From: an uncultured Actinomycetes bacterium
Lineage (GTDB): Bacteria > Actinomycetota > Thermoleophilia > Solirubrobacterales > 70-9
Length of the DNA: 6,325 nt
Direction of reading: 5' to 3'
NCBI GenBank assembly: GCA_937907435.1
Contig: CALCIA010000269.1
Coordinates: forward strand, 1-6,325
The notes beneath the pieces were generated by a model. It was given only the letters and a program-made list of their open reading frames with translations, was not told where the DNA came from and ran no database searches. The translations under genes and the position numbers were made by a program. Each line of letters opens with the position of its first letter. Position 1 is the first letter of the stretch. Shown here one piece after another: positions 6,222 through 6,325 of the stretch.

Positions 6222-6240
6222 CCTGGATGGTTGTTCCAGG
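6222..6240 (+). terminator. Possible hairpin after the small ORF
   Basis: CCTGGA (6222-6227) pairs perfectly with TCCAGG (6235-6240) across 7 bases, starting 20 bases after the stop codon at 6202. No T-run follows, so it would be a U-less terminator at best. The position suits the end of the small transcript. Confidence 0.35.
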
Positions 6241-6262
6241 ATGGATGGCGGGGGTGGTGCGT

Positions 6263-6323
6263 GGCGCTGCTGGCCGTCCGAGGTGGCGCGGGGGTGTCCT
6301 GGGCTCCTCATGGGGGTCCTGGC
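6263..6323 (-). repeat. Right arm of the long terminal inverted repeat
   Basis: Bases 6296-6323 are the exact reverse complement of 1-28, and 6263-6283 match the reverse complement of 32-52 at 19 of 21 positions. The 12-base spacer here (6284-6295) versus 3 bases on the left shows the two arms have diverged by an indel as well as substitutions, so this is not a simple assembly mirror of one sequence. Two further bases (AG) follow the exact match. The stretch upstream (6226-6262) is G-rich with GGATGG repeats; no gene is visible after 6202. Confidence 0.8.
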
Positions 6324-6325
6324 AG

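Noticed and set aside
5889..6311. A 140-codon minus-strand frame over the small ORF and right repeat arm
   Set aside because: Very rich in Arg, Pro and Ser, runs through the repeat arm, and conflicts with the plus-strand ORF, which has stronger G/C third positions and a ribosome binding site.
6226..6325. G-quadruplex candidate in the G-rich right end
   Set aside because: G-runs of three or more are present, but spacing is irregular and composition alone explains them; nothing ties them to a function.

Overview
This is a GC-rich window with dense coding, short intergenic gaps, GTG and TTG starts, G/C-rich third codon positions and a tRNA gene with no encoded CCA. These traits suit a high-GC actinobacterium. 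The MMPL transporter with a very large ectodomain, next to tandem copies of an exported four-cysteine protein, reminds me most of Thermoleophilia/Solirubrobacterales-type genomes. That placement is from general familiarity and is an inference, not a search result.

Layout. Bases 1-76 hold one arm of a long inverted repeat. Bases 77-3403 (minus strand) encode a complete 1108-residue MMPL/RND-superfamily membrane transporter, with 12 predicted membrane segments and a central ectodomain of about 525 residues containing glycine/leucine heptads. A 43-base divergent gap (3404-3446) separates it from a tight plus-strand operon of three genes (3447-5737). Their products (255, 255 and 252 residues) are paralogues: each has an N-terminal signal or anchor segment, four cysteines at matching positions and the same conserved blocks. 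The junctions are TGA directly followed by TTG, then an ATGA overlap, so translation is probably coupled. A tRNA-Lys(CTT) gene with a good TATAAT box follows at 5775-5847, flanked downstream by a GC hairpin. A second hairpin then precedes a short unrecognised ORF (preferred start 5933, stop 6202). The window closes with the opposite arm of the inverted repeat (6263-6323).

How the genes may work together. The transporter and the three exported proteins diverge from one small intergenic gap, which suggests co-regulation around the cell envelope. The exported proteins could be substrates, accessory factors or cell-surface partners of the transporter, but nothing in the sequence proves this. The tRNA and the small ORF look like an independent unit.

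The most unusual points are: the inverted repeat exactly at both window ends (28 of 28 bases, plus an inner arm of 19 of 21), with a partial third copy in the small ORF; the undescribed-looking three-copy exported family; nine consecutive heptads in the transporter ectodomain; and a striking split in glutamate codon choice between exocytoplasmic segments (GAA) and membrane/cytoplasmic segments (GAG).
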